Assembly (NCBI GenBank): GCA_040877415.1
Contig: JBBDNV010000185.1
Location: 1 to 56,014, forward strand
Source: JBBDNV01 sp040877415
Lineage (GTDB): Bacteria; Planctomycetota; Planctomycetia; Pirellulales; PALSA-1355
Reading direction: 5' to 3'
Length of the DNA stretch: 56,014 bases
The translations under genes were made by a program, and so were the position numbers. The notes below the pieces were generated by a model. It saw only the letters and a program-made list of their open reading frames with translations. It had not been told where the DNA came from and ran no database searches. Position 1 is the stretch's first letter, and each line of letters opens with the position of its first letter. Below are positions 1 through 11,000 of the stretch, in pieces.

Positions 1-1182
1 GCTCGGAATGCAAGCACTAGCGCTAGGCGTCAAAGTTTGATGCGATTGCCGTGGGTCTTCGATCGCATCACGCGGTTTTACGGCTTCTCGGTCGGCTGGA
101 GCCTGCGGCTGGCGGCCATCGTGCTGGTGCTTTACGTCGGGCTCGTGGGACTGACGTACGTGGGAGTGACGCGCGTGCCGACGGGCTTCATTCCCGAACA
201 AGACAAGGGCTACCTGCTGGTCAACGTGCAGTTGCCCGATTCGTCGTCGCTTGCGCGCACGATCGAGGTGGTCGACAAGGTCGAAAAGATTGCCCACCAG
301 ATCGAAGGCGTCGAGCACACCGTTTCGATTCCCGGCCAGTCGTTCGTGCTCAATGCGGTCAGTTCGAATTTCGGCTCGATGTTCGTGATTCTCGAGCCGT
401 TTCACGGGCGGCACGATCAGGGTTTGTCGGCCGACGCGATCGCCGAGAAGCTGCGCGGCCGATTGTATGCCGAAGTGCAGGAAGCCGAAGTGGCCGTGTT
501 CGGCGCCCCGCCGGTCGACGGGCTGGGCAACGCCGGCGGATTCAAACTGATGATCAAGGACATCGGCGACGCGGGGCTCGACGTCTTGCAGGGACAGGCC
601 GACAATCTTGCGGAACAGGCAAACCAGCAGCCCGGCCTGGTGGGCGTGATCAACACGTTCTCCGCCGACGCGCCGCAGCTTTACGTCGACGTGAACCGCA
701 CGAAGTGCAAGATGATGGGCGTGCCGCTGTCGGACGTCTTCAATACGCTGCAATTTTATCTGGGCGGGTATTACGTCAACGACTTCAATCAGTTCGGACG
801 CACCTGGCAAGTCAACGTGCAGGCCGAAGCGCCCTATCGCGTGACGGTTGAGGGGGTCAAGCAACTCAAGGTCCGCAACAGCGCGGGCGACATGATCCCG
901 CTGGGCACGATCGCCGACGTCCGCGATTCCAACGGACCGGTGCTGTTGACGCGATACAACAGTCGTCCGGCCGCCGCGATTAACGGCGCCTGGCTGCCGG
1001 GCACCAGCAGCGGGCGGGTGATTCAAACGATGGAAGCGCTGGCCACCCAAGCCTTGCCGCCGTCGATGAGCTACGAATGGACCGAGCTGACCTACATGCA
1101 GATTCTGGCCGGCAGCACGGCCATTTTCGCCTTTATCGGCGCCGTCGTGCTCGTGTTTCTCGTGCTGGCCGCCCAGTATTAA
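1..1182 (+). pseudogene. RND efflux pump inner-membrane permease, C-terminal half, 5' part (cut by the left edge and by an in-frame stop)
   Basis: The reading frame is open from base 1, so the true start lies outside the window. The translation matches the second half of HAE1/AcrB-type RND permeases. It has the central transmembrane helix, the VPTGFIPEQDKG motif that follows it, the second periplasmic porter and docking region, and a hydrophobic helix ending LVFLVLAAQY. In the family that last motif continues as (E)SWSLP. Here the Glu position is TAA at 1180-1182, and SWSLPM follows immediately in the same frame. A single G-to-T change (GAA to TAA) would explain this. The protein would exchange protons for drugs or metals, but as written it lacks the last transmembrane helices. 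A sequencing error is possible. Confidence 0.85.
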
Positions 1183-1722
1183 AGCTGGTCGTTGCCGATG
1201 GCCGTGATCCTGGTCGTGCCGATGTGCGTGTTGTGCGCCGTGGCCGGCGTGGCGATGGCGGGCATGGACATCAACATCTTCGTGCAGGTCGGGTTCGTGG
1301 TGCTCGTGGGCCTGGCCAGCAAGAACGCGATTCTGGTCGTCGAGTTTGCGCGTGAATTGCAGCGCACGCAGGGCCTCGCTCCGTTCGAGGCCACGATCGC
1401 CGCCAGCAAAACCCGGCTGCGGCCGATCATCATGACCTCGTTTGCGTTTATTCTCGGCGTGGCGCCTTTGGTCGTCGCCACAGGCGCCGGCGCCGAAATG
1501 CGGCGCACGCTCGGCACGGCCGTGTTCAGCGGCATGCTGGGTGTCACGGCCTTCGGCCTGCTGCTGACGCCCGTTTTCTATTACGTCATCGAGCGGGTCG
1601 TTCGCCGCGGTTGGGCCGCGAAATCCAAACCGGCCAGCCAGGAAAAACCGCCGGCGCCGCCGACGGACGGCCAGCGGGGCGCGGCCGGCAAAAAAACGGC
1701 CGACGCGCCGAAAATCGCCTGA
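1183..1722 (+). pseudogene. RND efflux pump permease, 3' part after the in-frame stop
   Basis: This continues the preceding gene in the same frame. It begins with SWSLPM and contains the last transmembrane helices of an AcrB-like pump: a VVPMCVLCAVAGV helix, the conserved GLASKNAILVVEFA helix, RLRPIIMTSFAFILG, and a C-terminal helix ending LLLTPVFYYVIERVVRR. A charged Ala/Pro/Lys tail follows. The internal ATG at 1198 could only give a membrane fragment without porter domains, so independent function is unlikely. The two parts together form a normal-looking C-terminal half, which suggests a recent lesion, programmed readthrough or an assembly error rather than old decay. Confidence 0.82.
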
Positions 1723-1783
1723 ATCCTAGGCGAAATCGCCGCGGATTCGCCGACCTAACCATATCGTAGAGTTACAAGAGCGC

Positions 1784-1798
1784 CGCTAGAATGCAGGC
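1784..1798 (+). promoter_or_regulatory. Putative -10 promoter element (TAGAAT) upstream of the lipoprotein gene
   Basis: The 15-mer CGCTAGAATGCAGGC contains TAGAAT at 1787-1792, 54 nt before the ATG at 1847. The identical 15-mer recurs at 38680-38694, 59 nt before treY. No convincing -35 hexamer is visible, so the call rests on the repetition and the matching distance to a start codon. Confidence 0.4.
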
Positions 1799-1846
1799 GG
1801 TTGCGGTTCGGGAGGCACGAGCAACAATCAACATGGGAGCCCAATC

Positions 1847-2074
1847 ATGAAGCACGTCATACTCGCCGCGAGCCTGGCCCTCTTGTTCGCTCTGGCAGGG
1901 TGCAGCCGCGGCGACGGTGATCCGATCGGGGCGGGCGTGGGCGATTCGGGCATTTCCGGCGGAACCGGCGGCACCGGATCGGGGCCAACCGGCACGGGCG
2001 GCGGCGTGCCGGGCGAAAACCCCGCCGGCGACGACATCCATTCCAACGGCACGGGCACCGATGCACCAGAATAA
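1847..2074 (+). CDS. Small Gly-rich lipoprotein
   Basis: The 75-residue protein starts at an ATG preceded by GGGAG (1835-1839, 7 nt spacing). It has a Lys-His n-region, a hydrophobic stretch (VILAASLALLFALAG) and a lipobox LAGC at about residues 16-19, so the mature protein would be a lipidated Cys with a short disordered Gly/Thr/Pro/Asp-rich tail. No known fold is recognisable. Its last 14 nt overlap the preferred start of the downstream acyltransferase, which suggests translational coupling. Similar tiny glycine-rich lipoproteins are common in planctomycetes, but no function is known to me. Confidence 0.65.
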   Translation: MKHVILAASLALLFALAGCSRGDGDPIGAGVGDSGISGGTGGTGSGPTGTGGGVPGENPAGDDIHSNGTGTDAPE

Positions 2075-3449
2075 GGGATCCGACGCCGACCCACCCGCGG
2101 CGACCGTGTTTCCTCTGCTCTTTACGCCGTTCGAATACTACTACTACACGGACGACTCGCCCGAGTATCCGATGGTGTTTCCGGGCGAGCTGCGTTTTTC
2201 CGGCACCCTGGTGCGCGATCATTTTTTCAGGGCGCTTGCGGAAACCGTCGAGCGACACCCGATGCTTCGCGCGGTCGTCGACGACAGCCGGCGACGGCCG
2301 CAGTGGATTGCCGAGCGGTGCTCCGGGCCGCACGCGGACTGGGCCGACGAGTCGGTTCCCATTACGCATCCGGCGGGAGAATACATCGATTTGCGATCGA
2401 GCCCCGGGCTGCGCACGTGGGTCCGCACGTCGCCGGGGGGAGCGCGCGTGTTGTTTCAGTTTCACCACGCCTGCTGCGACGGCCTGGCGGGGATGCAGTT
2501 TGCCGCGGATTTTCTGGCCTCGTACAAGATCGCCACGGGCGAAGATTGCCGCCGCGCGGGACGCCGCGAGCTGGACGTCGAGCGACTGCTGCGCCGCGGC
2601 GAGCTTGCCGGCGAGCAAGACCCAAAGCCGTCGCTTGGGATCGCCCTGCGCGATGCCTATGTGACGGCCAGCGTCTGGTCGCGCATACTATTGCGCACGC
2701 CCGACGTGCTGGCGGTTCCGGTGGGGGCGTCCGCCGGGAAAGCCTCGCCGCGCGAGATTTTGGCCTTCGAAACCGAGACGCTCAATGGCGAGGAGTCGGC
2801 CGCGCTGCGCGCGATCGCCGCGTCGCTCGACGCGACGCCGAACGATTTGCTGCTGCGCGATTTTCTGCTCGTGCTGCGCGACTGGAACCGGCGGCACGCG
2901 AGTGATTCGCCCGGGCGGCTGCGCATCAACGTGCCGGTCAACGTGCGCCGCCGGGAGGAAATCAGGATGCCGGTCGCGAACCGGCTCGGCTTTGGTTTTG
3001 TCACCGCTGAGCCGGCCGACGCCGACGATCCGCGCAAGCTGCTCGACGTCGTGCGCCGCGAAACCCTGCGCATCAAGCAGCGGAAGCTGGGATTGTATTT
3101 TCTCGGCGGACTGTTGTTTGCCTGCCGCGTGCCCGGCATGGTGCCGTGGTCGCTCAGGCGCAATCGATCGTTCGCCACGGCCGTGTTGAGCAATGTCGGG
3201 CGATTCGTGCCGGACCGAGCGCTGCGCCGCGACGGCCGCTGGAGCTGCGGCGACTTGGTGCTCGATCGCGTCGCCGGAGTGCCGCCGATTCGGAAGCTGA
3301 CGCGCGTGGCGGTCATCGTGGGCGAATACGGCGGCGAAACAACGTTCTGCCTGCGGTGCGATCCGCACTTTTTCGACGCGCGCGAAACGCGCGCGCTATT
3401 AAGCGCGTTCATGGAACGGGTGCGCGAAACGCTGCGGCGCGGGAACTAG
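2061..3449 (+). CDS. Condensation-domain / WS-DGAT-like acyltransferase
   Basis: The 462-residue protein starts best at ATG 2061, where similarity begins; the frame is open further upstream through the lipoprotein gene. The active-site motif HHxxxDG is present as HHACCDG (His135, His136, Asp140), in the style of wax ester synthase/DGAT, PapA and NRPS condensation domains. Near the C-terminus, LSNVGRF matches the conserved NVG segment of these enzymes. The family transfers an acyl group from CoA or a carrier protein to an alcohol or amine. It lies tail-to-tail with the minus-strand PKS block, 32 nt from its last gene, so it may esterify a product of that pathway; this is inference. Substrate specificity cannot be read from the sequence. 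Confidence 0.7.
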   Translation: MHQNKGSDADPPAATVFPLLFTPFEYYYYTDDSPEYPMVFPGELRFSGTLVRDHFFRALAETVERHPMLRAVVDDSRRRPQWIAERCSGPHADWADESVPITHPAGEYIDLRSSPGLRTWVRTSPGGARVLFQFHHACCDGLAGMQFAADFLASYKIATGEDCRRAGRRELDVERLLRRGELAGEQDPKPSLGIALRDAYVTASVWSRILLRTPDVLAVPVGASAGKASPREILAFETETLNGEESAALRAIAASLDATPNDLLLRDFLLVLRDWNRRHASDSPGRLRINVPVNVRRREEIRMPVANRLGFGFVTAEPADADDPRKLLDVVRRETLRIKQRKLGLYFLGGLLFACRVPGMVPWSLRRNRSFATAVLSNVGRFVPDRALRRDGRWSCGDLVLDRVAGVPPIRKLTRVAVIVGEYGGETTFCLRCDPHFFDARETRALLSAFMERVRETLRRGN

Positions 3450-3481
3450 ACGTTGGGCTAAACCGCAAGCGGATCGGCGCC

Positions 3482-4246
3482 TCACGCGTGCACGGCCGCG
3501 CCGCCGTCGACCGTAAGCGTTTCGCCCTGCACCAGATCCGATAGCGGGCTGGACAGGAACAGCACCGCGTCGGCCACGTCGTCGGCGGTGAGAAACCGAT
3601 CGCCGGTCATGCTCCGCAGTTTGCGGCTGGCGAACAGTTGATCGGCGTAGGGGATGCGCCGCGTCGAGTCGGTTTCCACCAGGCCCGCCTTGACGATGTT
3701 CAGGTTGATTCCCCTGTCGCCCAATTCCAGGGCGAAGTGCCGGACGAAGCTTTCCAGCGCCGCCTTCGAGCCGCCGACCGCGCCGTACATGGGCAGCGCC
3801 ATGTGCGAGCCGTGGCTCGAGATGGCGACCACTTTGGCCCGGCCCTCGGAGCGCTCGAGCATGCGGACGCTGGCCTGCACGAGGTGAATCAAGGCCATCA
3901 CGTTGGTTCTCATGGTGGACTCGAAATTGCGCTCGGTGATGGCCAGCATCGGTCGGAATCCGCCGGTGGCGGCGTTGCTGACCAGGATGTCGAGCCTGCC
4001 GAGCTTTTCGGCGACGAATTCGATCATCGCGTCGACGTCGTCGCGCTGGCTGACGTCGGCCTTCACCACCGCCGCGTTGCGTCCCATCGTTTGGATTCGC
4101 TCGGCCACCTCGTCGGCCGCGGCCAGCGACGTAACGTAATTGATCACGACGTCGGCGCCGGCTTCGGCCAGCCGCAACGCGCAGGCGCGGCCGATTCCGC
4201 GCGAGCCCCCGGTCACAAGCGCCGTTTTTCCGGTAAGGTCAATCAT
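3482..4246 (-). CDS. SDR-family reductase, FabL/FabG-like
   Basis: This 254-residue classical SDR has the cofactor motif TGGSRGIG near residue 13, NAATGG, SISSHGS with the catalytic Ser, and a YGAVGGSK active site (Tyr-x-x-x-x-x-Lys spacing with an inserted Gly). The last resembles the VGVSKAALE pattern of Bacillus FabL (enoyl-ACP reductase III) more than the YxxxK of ordinary FabG. The C-terminus has the usual GETLTVDGG. It is the last gene of the PKS unit, 48 nt after the phosphopantetheinyl transferase. The megasynthase has KR and DH domains but no visible ER domain, so this protein could supply enoyl reduction in trans. A ketoreductase role is equally possible. Confidence 0.8.
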   Translation of the reverse strand: MIDLTGKTALVTGGSRGIGRACALRLAEAGADVVINYVTSLAAADEVAERIQTMGRNAAVVKADVSQRDDVDAMIEFVAEKLGRLDILVSNAATGGFRPMLAITERNFESTMRTNVMALIHLVQASVRMLERSEGRAKVVAISSHGSHMALPMYGAVGGSKAALESFVRHFALELGDRGINLNIVKAGLVETDSTRRIPYADQLFASRKLRSMTGDRFLTADDVADAVLFLSSPLSDLVQGETLTVDGGAAVHA

Positions 4247-4294
4247 CGTTATGCTCTCTCGACAAGTCGTCGGTTCGATCAGGAGTTTGGGAGT

Positions 4295-5038
4295 TTAGCA
4301 AAGTACGTTGAGCTCGGACGCGCGGTGGCGCCGCGTGGATATCTTGTCGCCGGCCGCGGCGGCGCGCTCGGCCACCGCCAACGCGGCGAAGTGACCACAA
4401 ACGCGCCAAGCTTGCAGGCTCCGTACGGCACGGCTTGAATCCAGGATCGGATAGCGGGGAGCGGCCCCGGGCACGACCTCGATTCGCCGCGGCGCAAAGC
4501 CCTCGCCCTGCTGGCACGCTTTATACAGGGCCTCTTTCATGGCCCATAGCTGCTCGGGCTCTCGACGATGCGCGGGCCCGGCGGCCAGCCAGCGCAGCTC
4601 GGCCGGCGTAAAGCACCATGCCAGGCGATTCGTGGGGTGGTCGCGGCGGCAAACCAGATCGACGCCCAGCGTTACGCCGGGCTCGGTGGTCACGGCTGCC
4701 AGGACTCCCCGCGCGGTGTGCGAAATCGACAGCGCCCAGTGTAGCGGGCGACCCCACACGAAGACGCTGGGGCGCTGGCCGTGGCCGGCATCGACCGATT
4801 CGATGTGAATCTCGGCGCCCGACGGCCAACTGTCCAGCTCGCCCGAGAGAGCCAGTGATTCGAGCAGGAGCCGCTTGGCGAGCATGCGGCCGGCAAGCCA
4901 CGTGGCTCGCCGCTGGGGCGAGCGCATGCGGTGCCACGCGCGGCACTCGCCGGGCGAAAGCCAACGGGCGGCCGCGTCGGATTGATCCGCGGCCGGTTCC
5001 ATCAGGGCCGCATATCGGCAGCAAATCGACGAAGCCAC
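4295..5038 (-). CDS. 4'-phosphopantetheinyl transferase, Sfp/HetI type
   Basis: The 247-residue protein carries the two hallmark motifs of Sfp-type transferases: LGVDLVC (Mg-binding Asp) and WAMKEALYKA (the (W/F)xxKExxxK motif). RR..R and a SISHT-like segment (LSISHTARG) are also present. It converts apo carrier proteins to the holo form using coenzyme A. It begins with GTG only 2 nt after the PKS stop codon, so it is almost certainly translated with the megasynthase and serves its three ACP domains. An ATG at residue 13 is an alternative start. Confidence 0.93.
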   Translation of the reverse strand: MASSICCRYAALMEPAADQSDAAARWLSPGECRAWHRMRSPQRRATWLAGRMLAKRLLLESLALSGELDSWPSGAEIHIESVDAGHGQRPSVFVWGRPLHWALSISHTARGVLAAVTTEPGVTLGVDLVCRRDHPTNRLAWCFTPAELRWLAAGPAHRREPEQLWAMKEALYKACQQGEGFAPRRIEVVPGAAPRYPILDSSRAVRSLQAWRVCGHFAALAVAERAAAAGDKISTRRHRASELNVLC

Positions 5039-5040
5039 GA

Positions 5041-8000
5041 TTATGACCCTCCGCCAATGCGTACGGTGCGATAGCCGTCGGCTTGAAGAAAAAGCTCGTC
5101 GCCCTCGCCGAACAGCGTAAAGTCAAATCGGCTGTGCCGCTCGTCGCGCCCGTGGAAGAACATCCGCATGACGCACTTCTCGCCCGGGCTCGGCATCCGC
5201 GACCATCGCAGCCGCTCGAAACCGTACGGCACTTCGACCGCGCCGCCGAACTGCATGTAGCAAAAGCACGCGCAGCCGACGACGCAGGCGTCCAGGACGG
5301 CTACCGGCAGAATCCAGCCGCCAGCGGAGCGCGGCCCGGCCGCCTCGGCTAACTCTGAAGCCAGAATTTGGGCCCAGCCGCCGTCGTATTGAATTGCCAT
5401 CCCTTTGAGACACCGCAGTGTCCGGCCGTGCACCAGAATGGCGTTGTCCGGATACTTGTAGGGAAACCAGCCCGGCGCCGGACGGCCGGGCGGGTCGGCG
5501 ACGATCGGTTCGAGGCTTTGGTCGGTCGGCGCGATTGCTTCGACGTGGACCCGGGCCGGGTCGATCAAGCGCCCTTGTCGATCGCGCTGCTCGGTTGAGA
5601 GCACGCAGTGGAGACCATCTTCGCGGGGCGTAACGGTCACGCGCGCCGTGATCGGCGTATCGCCGGGGAACAGCAGGCCGTTGACGACGCGGGCGTCGCG
5701 GATTTCGTAAAGCGGCTTGCCGCCGAGCGCGGTTTGGGCGGCCTCAAGAAGGGCCTCGATGCCGACGACCCCCGGCAGAAACGGTCGCTGTTTCAGCCGG
5801 TGGTCGGTCAGGAACGGATCGGCAAGCGGATCGAAATCGAATTCGGCCACGCCGCCGCCGCTCGAGCTCGGCTGCCAGCGCGCCACGAGCGGCGACGCGG
5901 TGGCCGCTTGCGCCGGCGCGACGGGCCCTCGATCGGGCGCACTCGACGGATCGAGCGCTTCGGCCGGTCCATCGAAGCGATAGGGATAAAAAGTACGCTC
6001 GAAAAAGCCGTCGCCGATGAGCACTTCGCTCTCGGGCGCGCCGGCCCGCAGTTCGGCGACGAGATGGGCCACGCCTTCGCCGGGCGGGATGAACGTCATC
6101 TTGAACGTGTTGCTGGTGATGCCGACCGAGTCGGAAATCATCGACAGGCCCACCTCGCCCCAGGCCTGCCACTCGAGGCAGGTCGTCCGGCATTCGGGAC
6201 GGCGGTGGCGAAACCAGCCGCACAGTTTGGCCATCATATCGTTGGCCGACGCGTAGTCGCTCCAGCCGTTGCCGCCAAAGCGCCCGGCCATCGACCCGAA
6301 CGCGATGAAATGGCGCAGCGGATCGCCGCTGGTGAGCTGCATGAGCGCCAAGGTGCCGTTGACTTTCGGGCCGAACGTCTGCCGCACGCTGTCGGGGGGA
6401 ACCGTGCCGAAGCGGTACGCCTTGCCGCAGCCCGCGCCGTGAAGAACGCCTTCGATCGGCCCGTCCTGCGCGCGGATGGTGTCGAGCACCCTGGCCAGTT
6501 GGTCGCGATCAGCCACGTCGCACGAGTGATAGGTGGCGGCCACTCCCGCGGCGCGAAACCGTTCGAGCGACGCATGGATCTCGCGGTCCTTGCGCACCAG
6601 GTCCCACTGGCGGCTCGGCGAGCGGCCTTCTTGCATGGCCCGGCGAACGATGTCGGCCTTGATCGCCTTGAGCTGTTCGTCGCCCGAATGGCGCCACGGG
6701 GCGTCGGGATCGGGGGCCGGGCTCTTGCCCAGCAAATGCAGCTTCAGCCCGCACCGCCGACCCAGCTCGAGCGCCGCTTCCGCGGTGATGCCGCGCGCGC
6801 CGCCCGTGACCACCCACGTTCCGCCGCGCGGTAGTTCTTGAGTCGGCAGCCCCTCGGCCGGCAGGGGCACAGTGGCCACGATCCGCCGCCGGTTTGACGA
6901 CCAGGCCACTTCCACTTCCGGCCGGCCGCTTTGGATCTCGCGGCACACCGCCTCGGCCAGTTGCCCCGCGGGCTCGTCGGCCGGCGCGTCAATCACCTTC
7001 ACGCGAAACCGGGCATGATCGAAGCGATCGTCTTCCACGAAGATCGATTTGAGCAAACCCGCAACCGCGCCTCCTTCGGGCGCCGGCACGTCGGAGTCAA
7101 AGCCGAAATCTCCCCCCAGCGACGTCACGGCCACCAGCGTCGCCGGCTCCGATTGGGGTCCTTCGGTCACGAGTTGGAACCAGCGTTCCGTCAAGGCGTA
7201 GGGCACGTAAAACCCGCGCTCGATGCGGCGGGCGGCTTCCGCCGGGTCGTCCAGTCGCCGGGCGTCGGGGTCGCGGGCCGAAAGCAGCATCAGGCACCGC
7301 ACGGGCGATTTCTGCCAGATGCGCTCGAGCTCCGCGCGAGCCACTTGCGGTTCGTCGGTGGCGGTAAGCCGGTGCACGCCGGCGCCGCGAGCGGCTAGCT
7401 CGGCAGCCAGCGCATCGGCGTCCGCATTGTCGCCCAGCATCAACACCGCGCCGGGAAGCGGCACGGCGGGTTCGCCGGCGCCTAGCGGCGCATCGACCAT
7501 CCGCAGCGTGACGCGCCCGGCAACGCGGCTTTTGGGGGATTGCGGCTCCGGGGCGGCGGGCATCACGGGACTCTGGCCGGGCGCTCCCAGCAAATCCCCG
7601 CGAGCCGCGATTTCGTCGACGTTGGCGGGATAGAATCGCTGGTGGTACTCCCAGTCGACAATCAGAATTTCGGTTTCCGCCGGCTGCGCGTACAGCTCGC
7701 GCACCAGATGCCGCACGCCGACCTTTGGCGCCATCAGCACCAGCTTGTGCGCCGTCAGCATGGCCTCGGTCTCGGGGCGCGAGGCCATTCCCACTTCCTT
7801 CCACGGCGCCCAGTGAAATCCGACGACGCGGCACCCCGGCCGCTCGTTTTGATACCAGGAGGCCAGCTTGCACAGCATGTCGCTGGCGGCCGCGTAGTCG
7901 GTCTGTCCGTTGCCTCCCAAGCGGCCGCTGGTCGAACCAAAGGCGATGAAATGCCGCACCGGATCGCCGCGCGTCAGGTGCATCAGGTTGTAAGCGCCGC

Positions 8001-11000
8001 CGACTTTCGACCGGATGGTCGGCAGCACGCCCTCGCTCCTCTTTTTCTCGAAGCGGCAGGCCTGCTCGATGCCGGCTCCGTGCACGATGCCGTCGATCGG
8101 GCCATCAGCACGACGAATCTCGTCCAGCACGCGCGCCAAGGCGTTGCGATCCGATACGTCGCAAGCGTGGTAAGCGACCGAAACGTTCGCCTCGGCAAAG
8201 GCGCCGAGGTTACGGTCGATTTCGATGGCCTTGGTGACCTTGGCCCATGCTTCGTTCGGCTTTCGGCCGTTCTTGCGCGCCTCGATAATGATCCGGCTGC
8301 GCAGTTCGGCCGATTGCTTTTCGTCGAGATTGCGCCACGCGGGGTCGATATCCGGTAGCGGGCTGGTGCCGATCAGGTGCAACTTCAATCCGAAGCGGCG
8401 GCCTAATTCCAGGCCGCACTCGGCCGTGATTCCCCGGGCCCCGCCGGTCAGTACCCAAGTTCCGCCGGGCCGTACGGTGCTGTGCCGCTCGAGCTGCGCT
8501 TCGACCGGCAGCGCGATCTGCACGTATCGGCGCCCGCCCGCAAACGCCACCTCGTAGTCGATCGTGCCGCCGGCGATTTCGCGGCAAATATCCGCGGCCA
8601 GGTCGCCGTGCGGTTCGCTCGGCGGGGCGTCGATCGCCTTGGCGCGGAACTGCTTGTGCCCGCGGACGATCGCGAATTCGAGGTACATCGCCTTGACGAG
8701 GCCGGTCAGGAATCCCGACTCGGGACAAGCGACCTTGCCGGAAAAGCCGAAATCTCCGCCCAGGTCCACGAGCGTTACCACGGTGCAATCGTCCAGCCGC
8801 CGCACGTCGGCCGCCAACTGCAACTGTCGCTGGCAGAGGTAATACGGTATGAGCGCGCGGCGCTCGATCAAACGATCCCAGACATCGGGCCTGGCGCGAT
8901 CCGGCTCTTCGCCGTCGCGGTGCGAAGCGAGAATCAAATACATGACCGGCTGCCGCTGCCAGGCGCGCTCCAACTCGGCGACGGCCTGTTCGGGAGAGTC
9001 GCACGGGTTGATCCGGACGACGGTCGCGCCGCCCGCCAGCATGCGCTCGTGCAAACGGTCGACCAGCGGGCCGCTGCCCTCGAGTGCCACGGCTCCTTTC
9101 CAAACGGGGAACTCGGGCGGCCGGTGTTCCCAATCGACAGGCCGCATGCGCATCGTGAAGCGCCTGCTTTGGCCGGCGTCGGCCAATTCGCCGGCAAGAT
9201 CGTCGCTGGTCGGTTGCGGCATCGCCGGCGCCCGTTGGTCGGCCGCGACCGCTTGTGAGGCATCCTCATTTTGCGAGCCATCTCCATGGCCGGCCGGCGC
9301 GGCGGGTAAAAGGGCCCCGACGTGCACGCATTGGCTTGACGAGCCCCAATCCAAAAGCATTTCGCCGCGCGCGGGGTCGACCACGGCCACGATCCGCGAC
9401 ACCCCGCGCGAGGGCAATTCACAAAGCGCCGCCAACAGTTCGCCGGCGCTGGCCGGACAGCCGGGCGAGCCGAGCCGGCCTGTGAGCCACGTGAATCGCT
9501 CCATCGACGAAACGGGCGCGGGCCTCGATGGCGCGTGCAGCAGGCAGTGGTTGGTGGCGACCAGCGTGTGGTCGGCGTTCTGTTCCGCCAGGGTCGTGCC
9601 GTTGAACTCCGCCGCCCGCACGCGGCGCTCGCCCCCGTGGCTCAGAAACGCGGTCCAGCCGCGCGACGCCGCGACGCTGCGCAGGTTGTCGGCGGCGCCG
9701 TCGATCGTGCCGTTGCGCTGCAACAGCCCGTCGACGCGCAAGGTCGTACCGCCCGCGCTTGCGCCGTTGGACGCGGCCGGCACATCTAACAAAGCGCCGG
9801 TCGAAGCGGCCAGCCCGTTGCCGTTGAGTCCCACCAGACTGCCGACGATGCCGGCAAACGTGACCGTGGCGCAGGCCCAACCTTCGGCCGGCTCGCGCAC
9901 CAGGACCATCGGCGTGAGCAATTCGGCCAGTGCCGGCGGCAGGGAAAGTTCGGCCACCATCGCGTGCAACACGCCGCTGCGAGCCTGCCCGGGCGGGATG
10001 ATCGCCACCTGCGCCGCGTTTTCGGCCAGCTCGGTCTCGACGGCGAGATTCAGCGCCGCCAGGTTGCCCAGCGGGACTTCCACGGCGTCGGCCATCCCCT
10101 GCAATTCGGCCCACGCCTCGGGCGTAAACATTCGCTCGGGTTGGCTGCGTGCCGCCTCGGGAATCGGCAATTCGCTCCAATCGCCGTCGGTCAAATCAGC
10201 GATTCGCCGGAGGAGGAGGTGAATTTCCGTTTTTTTTTCCAGTCCCTGCTGGTAGCCCATCTCGTAGGGCGTACCCCGCACGTGCAGTACGTCGACTTTC
10301 GCCGAACCCTGCTCGGTGCCGGCGGCGGCAGTCACGCCGGCGGCGGTGGTCGGCGCGCCGTCGACTAGAGCCCCAGCGGCCGGGACTTCTTGCGCGGCTA
10401 CCAGGGCTTCTTGCGCAGCGGCTGTCGAAACGGCCGGTGCGGCGCCCTTTTGCGGCACTTTGGCCAGGAAATTGACAATGTGCCGCAGCGTCGGGAAGTC
10501 GTCGAGCGTCAGGTCGTCGGTCGGCGTGACGTCGAAATACTCCTGCAGCTCGCCGAACATCTGGGCTTTCTTGATGCTGTCAATGCCCAGGTCGGCCTCC
10601 AGGTCGGCATCGAGCTCGACCACCTCGGGCGGATAACCCGTCTGCTCCACAACAAAGTTGATCAGAAACGTCTCCAGCTCCGACACATCGACGCCGGCGG
10701 AAGCCGGTGCCACAAGTGCCACCGGTGCCGTCGGCGCAGGGGCCGGCGCGGCGGCAACAACCGGCATCGAGGCCGGTGCCGGAGCGGGCGCGGGCGCAGA
10801 TGCCGCCGGCGCGGGAGCCGCCGCGCCTTTCTGAGGCACTTTGGCCAGGAAATTGACGATGTGCCGCAGCGTCGGGAAGTCGTCGAGCGTCAGGTCGTCG
10901 GTCGGCGTGACGTCGAAATACTCCTGCAGCTCGCCGAACATCTGGGCTTTCTTGATGCTGTCAATGCCCAGGTCGGCTTCCAGGTCGGCATCGAGCTCGA

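Noticed and set aside
1917..2060. Upstream start of the acyltransferase frame inside the lipoprotein gene
   Set aside because: The sequence before 2061 is a low-complexity shadow of the lipoprotein frame and adds no family similarity.
5608..6834. 408-codon plus-strand frame opposite the PKS KR/DH region
   Set aside because: Shadow frame; the minus strand carries clear catalytic motifs here.
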